From assembly GCA_964030475.1 (NCBI GenBank), contig CAXIPT010000002.1:330138-394137 (forward strand): a stretch of DNA of 64,000 nucleotides, given 5' to 3'. A program made the translations under genes and the position numbers. The first letter of the stretch is position 1. Each line of letters begins with the position of its first letter. A model generated the notes under the pieces. It searched no databases. It was given only the letters and a program-made list of their open reading frames with translations, and was not told the DNA's origin. Shown here one piece after another: positions 1 to 10,940 of this stretch. Source of the DNA: Tethya wilhelma (Eukaryota > Porifera > Demospongiae > Tethyida > Tethyidae).

Positions 1-379
1 ACATTGAACAAGAGGCTACCAGTGACCATGGCTTAACTGGTTCACAAGTTCATTCAAGTTGTATGAAGTTTTCATACAACTTTTAAGAATCATAACCTGA
101 CCTCACCAGACCAGATTGTGCCATAATGGTACTAGGGTACGCGGGGGGTATTGTAGAACAATAGCTTCGATCACCTCTTTTGATGGTGAGGACTTAAACT
201 CTTGAGTTGAAAAGAACAAGATCTCATTGGAGTACTGAACCTTCAATGATATCGGTAATGTTCTCTGCGGATACGTTCGTGTCAAGAACATCTGCTGCCA
301 CAAGTCAAGATGTCTAATGACAACCCTGAGTCTGAGAAACAGAGCCTGTATGACTTATGTGGCACAGTCAATTCAGCTG
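1..379. other. No gene recognised; short perfect hairpin
   Basis: I see no convincing coding sequence here. Bases 56-67 and 71-82 form a perfect 12-bp inverted repeat with a 3-base loop. Its role is unknown and it may be a remnant of a foldback element. Confidence 0.4.
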
Positions 380-562
380 AAACAAACTGAACATGATACT
401 CGAAGTTATAGTACTGAACAAGATGAGGAGGATGAAGTAGACGATGTGCCCTATGGTGCTTGTGGAGTATTCTATGGAAATGATAATGATGTACGAATTA
501 AATGTAATAAATATATTCACTTTTGTTCCACTCAAACTGTGTGGAAATTGATAAAACCATAA
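380..562 (+). pseudogene. Possible degenerate PHD-finger-like exon
   Basis: An acidic stretch is followed by a Cys-poor segment with spacing reminiscent of the end of a PHD finger (GACGVFYGNDNDV, then a later Cys and His). PHD-like tails occur at the C-terminus of several animal DNA transposases. Most zinc ligands are missing, so if the assignment is right the domain is dead. The reading frame is only about 60 codons and could be chance. Confidence 0.2.
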
Positions 563-563
563 C

Positions 564-1109
564 TCCCTACTGTGTACCATAATTCACTATTTGAGTTGAT
601 GTTGCCGCCTGAATTCATTATAAAACATGCTTGTAATGTTTTAATTTGCTTAATTTCATATTATTTGAAAGATAAATGTTTACTTGTTCCATTGACAAAA
701 TTTGGAATGGATGAGACTTTGTAGAAATGGAAGTATATTGGCCTTTGAACTTAGGCATTCCACAATTCCTTAATAACCCGAGTCTATATGGTATGCTTGG
801 CATTTGAGATGAACACTTCCAGTTTGCCAAAGATTGATTAACGACCAACAAGGAGTCTTCCCAACATAACAAAACGTATCATACACAAATGGTTAACTAT
901 AAAATTTTTGTGGACATTTATGTTACATGACATCATTTCTGTAGCAGATACATGCTAATAGCTAGCTGAATTTGAGGAAAGTTTTGTTGGACCCTTGCTA
1001 CTGTAATTTGGAAAGGAAACACGAAACAAATTTGTTGATTACAGATCACTCACAGATATGAAGCTCCCAAGAGCAAAACAGAAGACCGGCAACACAGCAA
1101 TGGGGCATG
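564..1109. other. Nothing recognised
   Basis: AT-rich sequence without a protein motif, tandem repeat or terminal inverted repeat that I can support. Confidence 0.4.
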
Positions 1110-1112
1110 CAG

Positions 1113-1274
1113 CTCTATGCCTTGGAAGTGGTCGATATAGATAAAACTAATCACAAGCGAGTTAAAGTTCATTATAATGGGTACAGTGAGAGACATGATG
1201 AATTGAGAGAAATAGACAATATTGTACAATGTCATGATACTCTTCTGAAGAGGTATGGACTACCATTTCTATAG
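1113..1274 (+). pseudogene. Tudor-knot / chromo-barrel-like exon fragment
   Basis: The frame reads LYALEVVDID, then KRVKVHYNGYSERHDELREI, and stops at 1272-1274. The order (short beta strands, V-HY-GYS-R-DE-) is that of the Tudor-knot/chromo-barrel fold, which binds methylated lysines or nucleic acid in chromatin proteins. The usual DEW is DEL here, so one aromatic position is lost. No start codon is evident, so this is an exon or a fragment. Sponge and coral repeats often carry such a module next to transposon proteins. I infer a transposon-derived or dead copy. Confidence 0.4.
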
Positions 1275-2011
1275 ATGGGTACACAAAATCTGTTACTCGA
1301 GTGTAATTGTGTGACAAAGAAGAGTTACTTAAAGTGGTGTGGTTGCATGGTTGCATTTTTTTCCCTTTTAGACACATGCTGCATTAGTACAGTTGAGAGA
1401 TGGTTTCAGGAAAACTCTGGACATGGCATATATTCTTATTATTAGAATTACATTACGTAATCAGTTTATACTTATTGATTGTGCATTCAGTTTTACGTCA
1501 GTCTAACTAACTAAAGAAGATCTTCGAGATCGAAACGTATTGGTATTATTAATGTTGATCCTGCTACGACAAGTTCACTAACTTTCCTGACATGGCATAT
1601 CTTTGCCTTGCATATCCACATGCTGTTCGTACCTTGCTATAGTTACAGCAAAAGCGTTTGATGTAAATGGCAACACTATCTTGGAGTTATTAACTGCACA
1701 ATTTCCCCTCGAAGGATTCATATGCATACATGTGTGTGCAGAAATGTTTATATATTCTTTGGGAATATCATGGAAGATAAGGAAATCGTTATTGAAAATA
1801 CTGCATGACTTTCTTCCTGCAGAAGTTTGTGACAATCTTTCCATAGCATTGCAGCATTTCAAGCCATTTCTTGTGAGCTCACAAGTGATATGTAACTATA
1901 ACTATTGTTGAAACATTTTTTTTATCGGGGTAACTTAATGTATATCAATGGTGGAACAAGCAATTCCAATGGCGTTACAACCATCTTAATTCATATAATT
2001 ATTTTCACAAA
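1275..2011. other. Unrecognised interval with one 102-codon open frame
   Basis: A plus-strand open frame at 1603-1911 (102 codons) shows no motif I recognise. It overlaps a minus-strand frame of similar length, so chance is likely. Nothing else is supported. Confidence 0.3.
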
Positions 2012-2014
2012 TTA

Positions 2015-2431
2015 GGCCAGGTAAAAAAAAAAATTAGTTTCTCAGACCCGCCCGCTTCCTATTTTTGAACGTGTAAGCTTTATATTTTTAATTCATACGT
2101 CATTCTTCGTCACGTGATCAGTACATGGCAACTTTTGTGGGTTTTTGTGATCGTTCTCAGTTCAGTCGAGAGCAAAGATGTTTCTATCATCGAGAATTGT
2201 GTTTCAGTTCACTAGCCAGACCGTTTTAACCAGAGACTAGAGAGTCCTGATGATGAGAGCAACGCTGTTTTCTTTGCTGATTTATATACGATGATAGTTG
2301 AGCACGCTCTTGACCCGTTGGAAATGGGCGTGACATCTGGTTACGCCCCTAAAAATTAAAAAAAAAATGGGCCCGCCCACATAGTTTTTGTAAGAAATAG
2401 CCTGAGGAATTTTTTTTTTTTTTACCTGGCC
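2015..2431. mobile_element. PIF/Harbinger-type MITE with TTA target duplication
   Basis: The ends are inverted repeats beginning GGCCAGGT followed by a run of A (left) and the matching T run ending ACCTGGCC (right). Both ends are flanked by TTA (2012-2014 and 2432-2434). A 3-bp TTA/TAA duplication with GGC-type ends is characteristic of PIF/Harbinger elements. The 417-bp body has no transposase frame, so this is a non-autonomous element mobilised in trans. The A/T homopolymers in the repeats may have lengthened since insertion. Confidence 0.7.
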
Positions 2432-2694
2432 TTATACAGAAAGCATTTGCTATGTACAAAGAAGGCAAGGTGAAGGGGTAAAAGAGATAGACGATGCAAG
2501 GGACAACTCTCCAAAAGGCACTAGATAAAAAGTTTTCTGCAAAGCTCTCTCACTCCAAGATCTTCCAGGGCCTAGAGGTATACACTATATACATGCATGT
2601 ACAGTAAGTGTACATATACACTACATTTTAAGATTACAAGTTTTATCCTGTAAAGCTCTAATTATTTAATCATAATAACTAGTCAGATTGAAAC

Positions 2695-3225
2695 ATTGTT
2701 GGGCGAGCCTGAGCGAAGGATCTTCATTTACAAGACCATGCTATTAGTAGATAAACGCATGATTATCTACTCTTGTTATAGCAAACCTATTATCTATGGG
2801 CAAACTTATTGAAATGATTCTGAGTGCTCAAGGACAAGGTTACAAGCAGGCTGGTCTGCCAATCTGGCTATCACAGTGACTACATGTGAAGGTCAGCTGG
2901 GAACGAGACTGTGTCTGTAAAGAAATGAGCAGCTAGCTAGGCTGAGCTAACTGTAAGTGGCAGTGCTGTTAGTCTAAAAGCATACTATGCAGCCACTTGA
3001 ACGATCTGTAATTGCGCGCGAGCTCTTGCTCTTTGTTTTTCGATTTTGCGTGCGCGCGTGTAAATAGAAATACCGTAAGTCTGAGGCCCAGATCTTTAAA
3101 TTTTTGGCTTTCGTGTTATTCGAGCAGCCTAGCTATTTCCGGTTTGGTCAACGTCGTGCATGCATTACACTTCCTCAATGCTTTACCGTTCCACTGGGGC
3201 TCGCTCAGGCTCGCCCCAATAATGC
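2695..3225. mobile_element. TIR element (about 530 bp), family unknown
   Basis: The left end around 2695-2720 (CATTGTTGGGCGAGCCTGAG) is repeated inverted at about 3197-3225, with one inserted G and one substitution in the first 20 bases. No transposase-like frame is inside. Exact ends and the target duplication are unclear because the flanks differ. The high GC of the repeats contrasts with the surroundings. Confidence 0.5.
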
Positions 3226-4240
3226 AGAATACTGAGGAGATAATTTAAGATGCTGTTGTTGGTAGAATGAGTTTTAGTGAAGCAGATAAAGAGAGTGACA
3301 ACAGCAAGAACCAAACCAATGGCCTCTCAATGATGCTTCGCAGCAGGTGCTCCAACCCTGACCTCTTCCCTAAGTAGCAAATTGGGAGCAGATTCCAGAA
3401 TCTCTTTGATTGTTATGGGGAATCTGAAGGATGCTGCCAGCACACTTTTATGTCCATAAAAGTGTGCTGTCTTGTATCTGGTAATAGTTCAGATACTGCA
3501 CGTCACCCTTCTTACAACATCACTGAAGATGTTCTATAAGTCAATCTCATTGTCATTGCAGGGTTGTACATAAGGGCTAATGTATGGCGAGCTTCTGCTC
3601 TGAGGTGCCATGCCCACTCCTGGTCACCACGACAACTACACATATGGTACTGCAATTTTATAATATGTCTGTTAAATAACGTAGGAGCATGATCAGCTGC
3701 TTGCAAGCTAAGATCTACATAAAGACTCAGATATAGATCAGGCTAAAACACTTATTGGTCTAAGTGCTCTTTGAAAGATTGAACTCTGGCTACTCTGACA
3801 TATAGATTTGGTCTTGAGTTGATGGAAGATGAACTACCTGATCAAACTCAGCATATTTCAACAGCTAGTCTCCACAAGACTTAAAACACCATCTTTGTTA
3901 AATGTTAATATGATTGCATTGTTCCACTACCATCTAATATTATTATCCCCCCAGCATACTTTTGGTACGTACTAAGAAAAGATCTTTTGTTCCTCTTGGT
4001 ATGTGAAGTATTCATGGCTTCCCTATCAAGAACACAGTGATAGTGAGTGTGTTATGTTGTTCTATTTAATACTGCCCTAGCACGTGGTAGATGAGCAACA
4101 CCTTCCATGCTTGTTGAGTGTTTCAATAGCTCTCTTCTATTATTTTAGAAAAACTCAATATTGTGAAGGCAGCATCCTTAATAGAAGTCAGACATGAAAC
4201 ATTTATGTAAGACAGTTACATCATCAAGCAGTGGATCTAC
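3226..4240. other. No gene; strong hairpin at 3438-3469
   Basis: Bases 3438-3451 and 3456-3469 are perfect inverted repeats (14 bp) around a 4-base loop GTCC. No protein motif is seen across the interval. Confidence 0.4.
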
Positions 4241-4447
4241 ATGGCTGAGCAGCCTGAGTCCGACTTGTTACACACGGCATCAGTAGAAAAATTGCCTAAG
4301 TCAGTTGCGCCCAAACTGGTTGCATCGTTCGTCATAAAGCAAAATTCGCTCTTCCTTCACTTAAGCTTTGTACCCACTGGTCCAGTGTTGGTTCTAACTA
4401 AGGACAGGATTTCAGAGTTTCATCTAAAGCACTCGGTATGCTTCTAA
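4241..4447 (+). other. Short open frame of unknown nature
   Basis: 68 codons from an ATG in a fair context. The hydrophobic middle (LFLHLSFVPTGPVLVL) could be a membrane segment. There is no family match I can name. It ends about 50 bp before the MITE at 4499. Chance is quite possible. Confidence 0.15.
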
Positions 4448-4498
4448 ATTTACAACAAAAGACACAATTTTTGTGAATTTGGTTTCGATTTAGCTATA

Positions 4499-5155
4499 TG
4501 TGACCCTCTCTGAGAAAACCAAGCATAATGCGCAAAAATTGATTCTCTTTATTATGCGACCATTACCTAGTATAACCTTTGAACTATTGATTCTGCAAAT
4601 ATGAGCTCCTGGGCGCTTGTAGTTGCAGAGATATGAGCGCTTATACACGCGGAGCGCCCATACTAAAGATTGCAGAGTTTGCAATTTTTATACGTAACTA
4701 TGGAATGAATTACGTAATCCGTATACTTCCGGAAACGGCAATGAATAATTCAACGCTCGAGTGCTAGCGTTGTTTTACAAAGCTTAGAGAAGACAGTCAA
4801 GGAGCCAAACGAAGGATAAAGAGATAGTCAGAGCAAGAAAGAGACAAGAAGCGCTCCATTAGCGCTTGTTTTGAAGAACAGCTGGGCTGAATTTTTAATT
4901 ATTCACCACAAGTCTTGACAACAGCTCCGTGTAATGGACGCTAAGCGCTCTGACACGGGTAGCTTGTAGGAGCTATAACTCGGTTACTAAAGCGTTTTAG
5001 AAGCTAAAAATTATATATTTGTGTAGCTAAATGATTATTCTATCTGTATAAGCTGCCATGCAAAAACTGTGTATTTTGACCAGACCTACTAAAATGGCCT
5101 AGTACACAAATTACTACGTAGCGCATTATGCTTGGTTTTCTCAGAGAAGGTCACA
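4499..5155. mobile_element. TGTGACC-ended MITE (657 bp), TA target site
   Basis: Inverted repeats of about 33 bp end the element. The left starts TGTGACCCTCTCTGAGAAAA and the right end is its complement with one visible difference. TA lies directly outside both ends (4497-4498 and 5156-5157), as expected for Tc1/mariner-type insertion. No long open frame is inside, so it is non-autonomous. The outermost seven bases match the element at 5490-6564, so the two probably use related transposases. Confidence 0.75.
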
Positions 5156-5489
5156 TATTGTACAATAATTATTGAGTTCTATTGTAATCTACTATCATGT
5201 CGATTACTGTGTATATTTACTATACTATGTATTCCTGGTTGAATTATGCATGCATGATAATTCATGTGTGTGCACTTTATTTCATATGATTGCAGGGACT
5301 CTATCTAGTCGATTCGTTGTTGTGAGAGTATAGTTGTCATTAAAATGCCATGGACGATGAAATTGAAAAAGACCTCACATTGATCGCAAGAATCACATGT
5401 CATTCAGTTTCTGTTTCTGCTCATTCTTTTGCGAGACTCTATTCCAAATGGAAATAGTGGATGAATGAACAAATGACGGGAACTATATA

Positions 5490-6564
5490 TGTGACCCAAT
5501 TTTGGAAAACCGACCAGATGTAGTAAAACTTTATTTGTAGTAATCGGCGATTGTAGTGTAATTCGCGACGCGCGCGCGAAATTAATTTTTTTGCACCAAT
5601 GGGGAGGGGCACACCTTGGCGAGCTGCAGACGTGATTTTACGGGTGGGGCTGCTTCTATTGCTGAGATATAAGCGTTTGAATGCAGCTATGTCAGCCATG
5701 GCTAGCTTCTCTCCCGTTAGTACACGGGATGCGTTGCCATGTTCATTGATTGATAAGTACATGATGCAGCTGCTGCTGTGCATCTCATTAAAATCTTGCA
5801 TATTTAATGTGCAACAAAAAACAAATTATGCATTGTTCACGAACTAAACACTTCTAGCAGAAAGAAATCTCTTCCAGATGATCAGAAGATGGCCCACAGT
5901 GTTGCAGAATCGCTGGGCTATGCCAGGAGCTGTTTATCTGTGCATAATAATGAATGAATGTATTGTACATTGTGTATAATAAATTTGCAATGAAATTTGT
6001 GGGGGAAAGAAGCTAAGCGCTTCTTATTATGGGCAATAAGTATTAGCTAAACTGTTTCCTACAGTTAGAATAGCTATAGATGCATGCATTAATATTGGGC
6101 GCTTATTTCTGCGCCATTTATAGCTTAGTTACTCTAGTTACAGCCCACCCGCTACATTATTCTACTTAGTAGACTTACTTACTTTCTTGGTGAATCCTCC
6201 TGGAAGGCTCCCTGGTCTTCTGTGTCTTTAAAAGGCTCATAAAGTAAGTTTTAACTAGCGCTTCAACTAACTTCATGCATATTCTGATACTACACTAAAA
6301 TTGTACCACAAACATAAATTGTTTGTAACACGGATAGTATACGGAGTTTGTGTACTCGCGCTTAGCAACGTATTCGCTCACGATTTTAGCGAGTAAAATT
6401 GGAATGAACGGTCGGTATATTTGAGCTCATATCTCCAAAACTATAGCGCCTAGCCGCTTCAAATTTGGAAAATAGCTAGCTGCAATGACGTAGATTACAA
6501 TGCAAGCGCTATCTCAAAATTCGCATATTACTACATCTGGTCGGTTTTCCAAAATTCGGTCACA
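5490..6564. mobile_element. TGTGACC-ended MITE (1,075 bp), TA target site
   Basis: Inverted repeats of about 40 bp end the element. The left starts TGTGACCCAATTTTGGAAAA and the right is its complement with one visible difference. TA flanks both ends (5488-5489 and 6565-6566). The interior has no recognisable transposase. A short open frame at 5599-5847 has no known motif. Ends are shared with the neighbour at 4499-5155, but the inner parts differ. Confidence 0.75.
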
Positions 6565-6889
6565 TATATATGAAAGCTGTAAAAGACAGTAATGCTCTAG
6601 TTGATCGTGCTGCAGCTGAATATGGAGTGCTGAGAATCAGTCTGAGGGATAGAGTATCTGTCCGAGTGACTCAGTGTGTTATAATTTAGGTTCGAAATCA
6701 CACCAGAATGGAACTAAAGAGGTAGAACTCAACGTTTTTAAAGCAATGTCCCCGTGCTGGGTATGGTAACACAGTCCGCTGCTCAGAACAAAGGTCTTTG
6801 AAAGGAGCTAAGATAACCCATGGATAGTGGTGAAGATTTATTCAGAGGTAAATAAATTGTCTCTGCAAAGAGAAGATTCTATATACTTC

Positions 6890-7640
6890 GCTTGCTAGAT
6901 TCTAGATTCAATGCATCAACAAAAAGCATTAGCCACTACTTTATACTTTGACTTGAAAGATGTCTGATAAAATGATTTGTTGCACAGCCAATCTTTCAAG
7001 ACACCAAATACTACTGCAAAACAGGGCTCAAAGAAAGTGAGATACCATCATCCTAGCTGGAAGGAAGGGGCAAGTAGCAATTGCCGGTTGTGTGAATGCT
7101 GCTGGCCAAGCAATTCTTCCTATGATTACTTTGATGCTAAAAATCTTATACAAAAGCTAGGTTAACTATCACCTGGAACTCTGTATGGATTAAGTGACCA
7201 CGGATATCCTGTGACAGGCTTGTTTTGAGTCATGGTTAACTGAACACTTCTTGAAATGTGCTGTTCCTGAACAGCCTATACTTCTTCTTTAGCTTGATGG
7301 GTCAAGTACTCACTCATTATCAACCTGAAGTAGTTCATCTAGCTAGAAAAAGAATGATGTAATAATGCTTTGCTTACCACCACACTCGACTCACTGACAG
7401 GAGGCCCAGCCTTTATGTAGCAGTTTTAGTCACTTGAAGGTTGTCATGATTATTTTCAAAAAAATCTTGGTAAAATCTTGTCCAAGTTCAATTTCAATTC
7501 ACAAGCTTGGATGAAATCTGAAAATATTATTCGTAGCTTCAAAAAGTGTGGAGTGTACCCTTTCAATCCATCAGGCATTGCAGAGCAGTTCTAGTGGTTC
7601 TAACCCTACAGACGGAAATGTCTCCTTCAAATCTCTTCAA
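6890..7640 (+). pseudogene. pogo/Tigger-like DDE transposase relic
   Basis: Scattered over several frames are segments in the right order for a DDE_1 (pogo/Tigger) transposase: KQGSKKVRYHHP, then VAIAGCVNAAGQAI (7077-7120), FDAK, LYGLSDHGY, SWLTEHFLKCAVP, a glycine-serine version of the second-Asp block (LDGSSTHYQPEVV, about 7298-7330), LPPHSTH, and a C-terminal KKCGVYPFNPSGIAE (about 7540-7580). Such proteins cut and paste DNA with TA target sites. At least five frameshifts or stops are present, so the copy is dead. A second, shorter relic of the same family is at 34885-35305. Confidence 0.8.
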
Positions 7641-7649
7641 TCCAGAATA

Positions 7650-8045
7650 ACTGGATTTGTTTAACAGACGTTAATTATACAAAATATATGTATACATATA
7701 CCTTAATCAATAACATTATGGATGCAGTGTAATAACTATGCATCACGCTATGTGTAAATTTTAGTGAAGACTACTCATTTACAATACTGAATGCAGACAG
7801 GAGATTTGCCTCAACTTAATTCTCTTGAAGAAAAGTTTCTGTTTGTAGCTGAAGAGATACCCTTGATTGTTATTGCACATGGAGAGTCTGGTGTTCTCTC
7901 TGACTCTCCACTGGCCAAATGATTCTCATGAATAATCAAATAATTTTGAATCTAAATTAGAAATAGTAAGTTATAGTGCCATATAGTTTGTCATGCACAT
8001 ACAGGCATGTATATATATATGTGCAAATATACATAGATTCCTCTT
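7650..8045. other. Nothing recognised
   Basis: A short open stretch around 7795-7917 (ending in a TGA) has no family I recognise. It could be a tail exon of the preceding transposase. No other feature is seen. Confidence 0.25.
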
Positions 8046-8047
8046 GG

Positions 8048-8262
8048 AGTATGTGGTGAAGTTGAATACCTGGGTTACCTGAATGACAATCAAGGAATCC
8101 AAGCACTTTCAAGCAAGGTAGAAGCCATTGTCAATGCACCAGCCCAACAAATCTTCAAGAGCTCCGATCATTCTTGGGGTTACTCAACTACTATGGAAAA
8201 TTTGTAAAGAATCTTGCCAGCATTTTGCACCCCCTCAACAATCTACTTCAAGCATAGACATG
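8048..8262 (+). pseudogene. Ty3/gypsy reverse-transcriptase fragment (thumb/connection)
   Basis: Reads VEYLGYLNDNQGIQ, KVEAIVNAPA, then after one frameshift LRSFLGLLNYYGKFVKNLA. This is the characteristic end of the gypsy RT domain, of the K02A2.6-like type. No catalytic palm motif, RNase H or integrase is next to it. It is an isolated scrap. Confidence 0.75.
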
Positions 8263-8716
8263 CAGTCCGACTTGTAGACTTTACTGCTTGTGCATCATCA
8301 TGCATTTGCCCACGCGTGCCAAAAGAGAGCTATTATCGTGAGCATCTGTGGAGGCTATCAGCATAGATATATCTATGCTATCAGCTGACTGTGGTTTGGG
8401 AAATCCCCTACAAAAAAGGGGTCAACTATGTAAACAAAAGAGAATAGGATATCGGCATCAACCATAGTTGTTCTCATGTCACCACCACAGTCCCATTGTT
8501 TGGTCTTTGTGTCTGGGCTTGCCACTGAGCACGTGCCAGAGTGGAATTACTCTCCATCTTGGCAAAAGGTAACAATTATTGTGGTTGATTCTTACTTGAT
8601 AATAACCTGCTGTCTATAATTTATAACCCACGTTTCGGTTTTGTAGCTGGATGTAGTAGTGACTAGTCAATATCAAGGCTTACAACAAGTTCAGTTTTCT
8701 TCTATGTGCATGCAGG
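8263..8716. other. No gene; 18-bp perfect palindrome at 8361-8378
   Basis: GCATAGATATATCTATGC is self-complementary and is flanked on both sides by CTATCAG-like sequence. No coding feature is supported. Confidence 0.3.
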
Positions 8717-8806
8717 ATGGCTTCAGAATTATCTGCTGTCAGTGCTGAAACTGAAAATGAAACACCTAGAAGACCAGGTCGTCCTAGAACTAAAACATCT
8801 GAAGTT
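8717..8806 (+). pseudogene. AT-hook protein N-terminal exon, truncated by minisatellite
   Basis: An ATG directly after a splice-acceptor-like TGCAG opens a Ser/Glu-rich frame that reaches RRPGRPRTK, a textbook AT-hook (minor-groove binding, core RPGRPR). The frame then meets an N at 8807 and a minisatellite, so the rest of the protein is lost or misassembled. AT-hooks occur in chromatin proteins and in some transposases. The partner exon is not identified; the unknown-family relic downstream (9285 onward) is a candidate. Confidence 0.4.
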
Positions 8807-8807
8807 N

Positions 8808-9115
8808 CCAGATCCCCCCACATGGTACCCAGACCTCATCTCTCTCACACAGTGCCCAGACTCTCCCTCTCTTAGTGAGACATGGTTCCCAGACCCCCCC
8901 CCTCTCACGGTGTGCCCAGATCCCTCCTCTTACGGTGTCATACGGTGCCCCAGATCCCCCTCTCTCAGTGACACATGGTGCCCAGACCCCCTCTCACGGT
9001 GTCACATGGTGCCCAGATCTCTCCTCTCATACGGTGCCCAGACCCCCCCTCTCTCAGTGACACATGGTGCCCAGACCTCGTCTCTCTCGGTGACACACAC
9101 TGCCCAAATCCCAGT
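8808..9115. repeat. Minisatellite, unit about 30-34 bp
   Basis: About ten imperfect copies of a unit close to CACATGGTGCCCAGACCC plus a CTCTCTCAGTGA-like tail, with C-rich and indel-prone junctions. The unknown base at 8807 lies at its left edge, consistent with an assembly problem in the array. The long plus-strand open frame across it (8706-9185) follows from the repeat and is not good evidence for a protein. Confidence 0.85.
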
Positions 9116-9284
9116 CAATGTCAGTTCTCACCAAATGAAGATCAATGACATTAGTATGAGTGAACAAGAGAAAAGCAAATCCTGACATTTGAGTACATAC
9201 ATACATACATGATCCTTACTACAGCTCTAGTCATGAAGAAACTGATACCAGAAATGGTTTCACGTTTCAAAATCACAAGCTTCA

Positions 9285-10065
9285 AAGGTACTAATCACCT
9301 CCCATGACACAGATGTCTACCACATTGGTCTAACAGTGAAGATGGATGCAAAGAAAATCATTATTCAGATCAACACATCTACATCTAACAAATTTTTTAA
9401 AATTTGGATTAAGAATCCCGATCGTGGTGCACTACCAAACATTTTGCTGCAAGAACTTCAAACTATCTATGTGTGCACTGGTTGTGACTACATTTAGTGA
9501 GATTGGAAAGACAACCTTCCTACGTTGCTTCTTTCAGCATGAAGCATTCATATCTTATAGTGCAGAAGACAAACCAGGAACACAGGCTGACATTGACCTT
9601 GAAAATGAAACTGGGTTCCTAGTATTTATATGCCCATTAGGGACAACCTACTCAAAGAAACATGCATCAGGATTCACAACTACTCCACCAACACATTTAA
9701 ATTTATTTGTGACAGAAGGAGAGTCTGCCTTATCTACTAGTTGGAAGATGGGACAGAGTGCAATATGAAGAAGACATGCTTCCAAGTATGGAAGCACTTC
9801 ATCGACACAGGTTAAGGACATGCTGGAAAATTCAGTTAAGCCACTTACCCAGTATGACTGGATTAAGGAGAACAACACTCTCTTAGTTGACTGGGACAGC
9901 CAGGAGAACATAAGTACAGTCATGAACAGAGTGGAAGGCTTGCTTTGAGGCTGTCATTGCAAGACTGGATGCAAAACTGGAAGGTGTGCATGTAGGGGAA
10001 ACTATGTTCAGAGGGTTGTGAGTGTCAATTGCACAAACACATCTGCAGAGATCACCCGATGATGA
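9285..10065 (+). pseudogene. Relic of an uncharacterised multi-copy family with Cys-rich tail
   Basis: Segments in order: SHDTDVYHIGL (9302-9334), LQTIYVCTGCDYI, IGKTTFLRCFFQHEAFI (9503-9553), an acidic linker, TGFLVFI, TTYSKKHASGF, DRVQYEEDMLPSMEALHRH, and a Cys cluster CHCKTGCKTGRCACR (9952-9996). I recall this architecture from sponge and coral predicted proteins with no assigned function; the DTDV start is nuclease-like (PIN/5'-3' exonuclease style) but that is inference. Several frameshifts and stops make this copy non-functional. The Cys tail suggests zinc or nucleic-acid binding. Confidence 0.6.
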
Positions 10066-10317
10066 AGAGGACTGGCTGTGACAGCTCTGATTCAGAAAGC
10101 AGTGCTTTGGACAGAGATGTTATAGAACAAGAGATAGATGACATTATGGATTGGGTATTTGGAACATAGTCTATACCACTGTATTACTATACTATAAATA
10201 ATCCTGTTTATGGCTAATTTTACAGCTGTTTTTTTACTGTTTGTGGTTAGCATTAACTCATAGTTACAGCATCCGAATTTATTTTGTACATTATCTATTT
10301 CTGAGATTCAAGACTTG
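10066..10317. other. Nothing recognised
   Basis: No motif or repeat supported between the Cys-rich family relic and the foldback repeat. Confidence 0.35.
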
Positions 10318-10940
10318 AAGTAAAAAAAAAACATTGAATGCAATAAGACATAGGAATGGCAAATCATAAAAAGAACACAAACAAGATGGAATGGCTGTGT
10401 GCAGAATTCTTCCTGTGTGGGCTGCATGTAGTGTTCTCTTTCCATGTTTGAGTCGCCCATAGGAACAATTCTTTAAACGCCATTCTTTTTACAATTTGCC
10501 ATTCCTATGATTTGCCATTCCTATGTCTTAATACAGTCCAATGTTGTTTTTTTTTACTTGTTTTATTATCATTTTTTCATTATTCTATGAATCACATTTG
10601 AGTTTGTGTGGATATGCTAGTTACATGTACACTATCAGTATGGATATCAGCATGGATATTATAGCTTATATGCTATTGGTGAAGCATCTCAGGAGTCTGG
10701 AGCTGTATCTAACAAAATTTACTTCTTGTTTTGCTAATCTTCTTATAATGACAACTACATAATAAACCTGAAAGTAGTCCTAAATACTGAAGACTGAAAG
10801 GTTACAGAGACTTTAGTACAACCAGAAATCTTCAGGTAAAGCAGGCAGGCAACGTTTGGATTCCAAATAACGCACACTTATCTATCTGGAAAAGGGTCGT
10901 CAACTTGATTTCCCAAGTAGCTGATGAATTATTAAACATT
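10318..10940. mobile_element. Foldback repeat family, copy 1
   Basis: The first part (10318-10559) is an imperfect inverted repeat. It starts AAGT plus a poly-A run and CATTG, contains AAACAAGATGGAATGGCTGT, and ends with the complementary poly-T ACTT. The segment up to about 10940, including CCAAATAACGCACACTT and GGGTCGTCAACTTGA, matches the segment after the second foldback at 15093. The hairpin is therefore part of a larger dispersed repeat of about 620 bp. No protein is encoded. Confidence 0.7.

Noticed and set aside
8706..9185. 159-codon open frame across the minisatellite
   Set aside because: Its sequence is the translation of the tandem repeat, includes an unknown residue, and no known domain is present.
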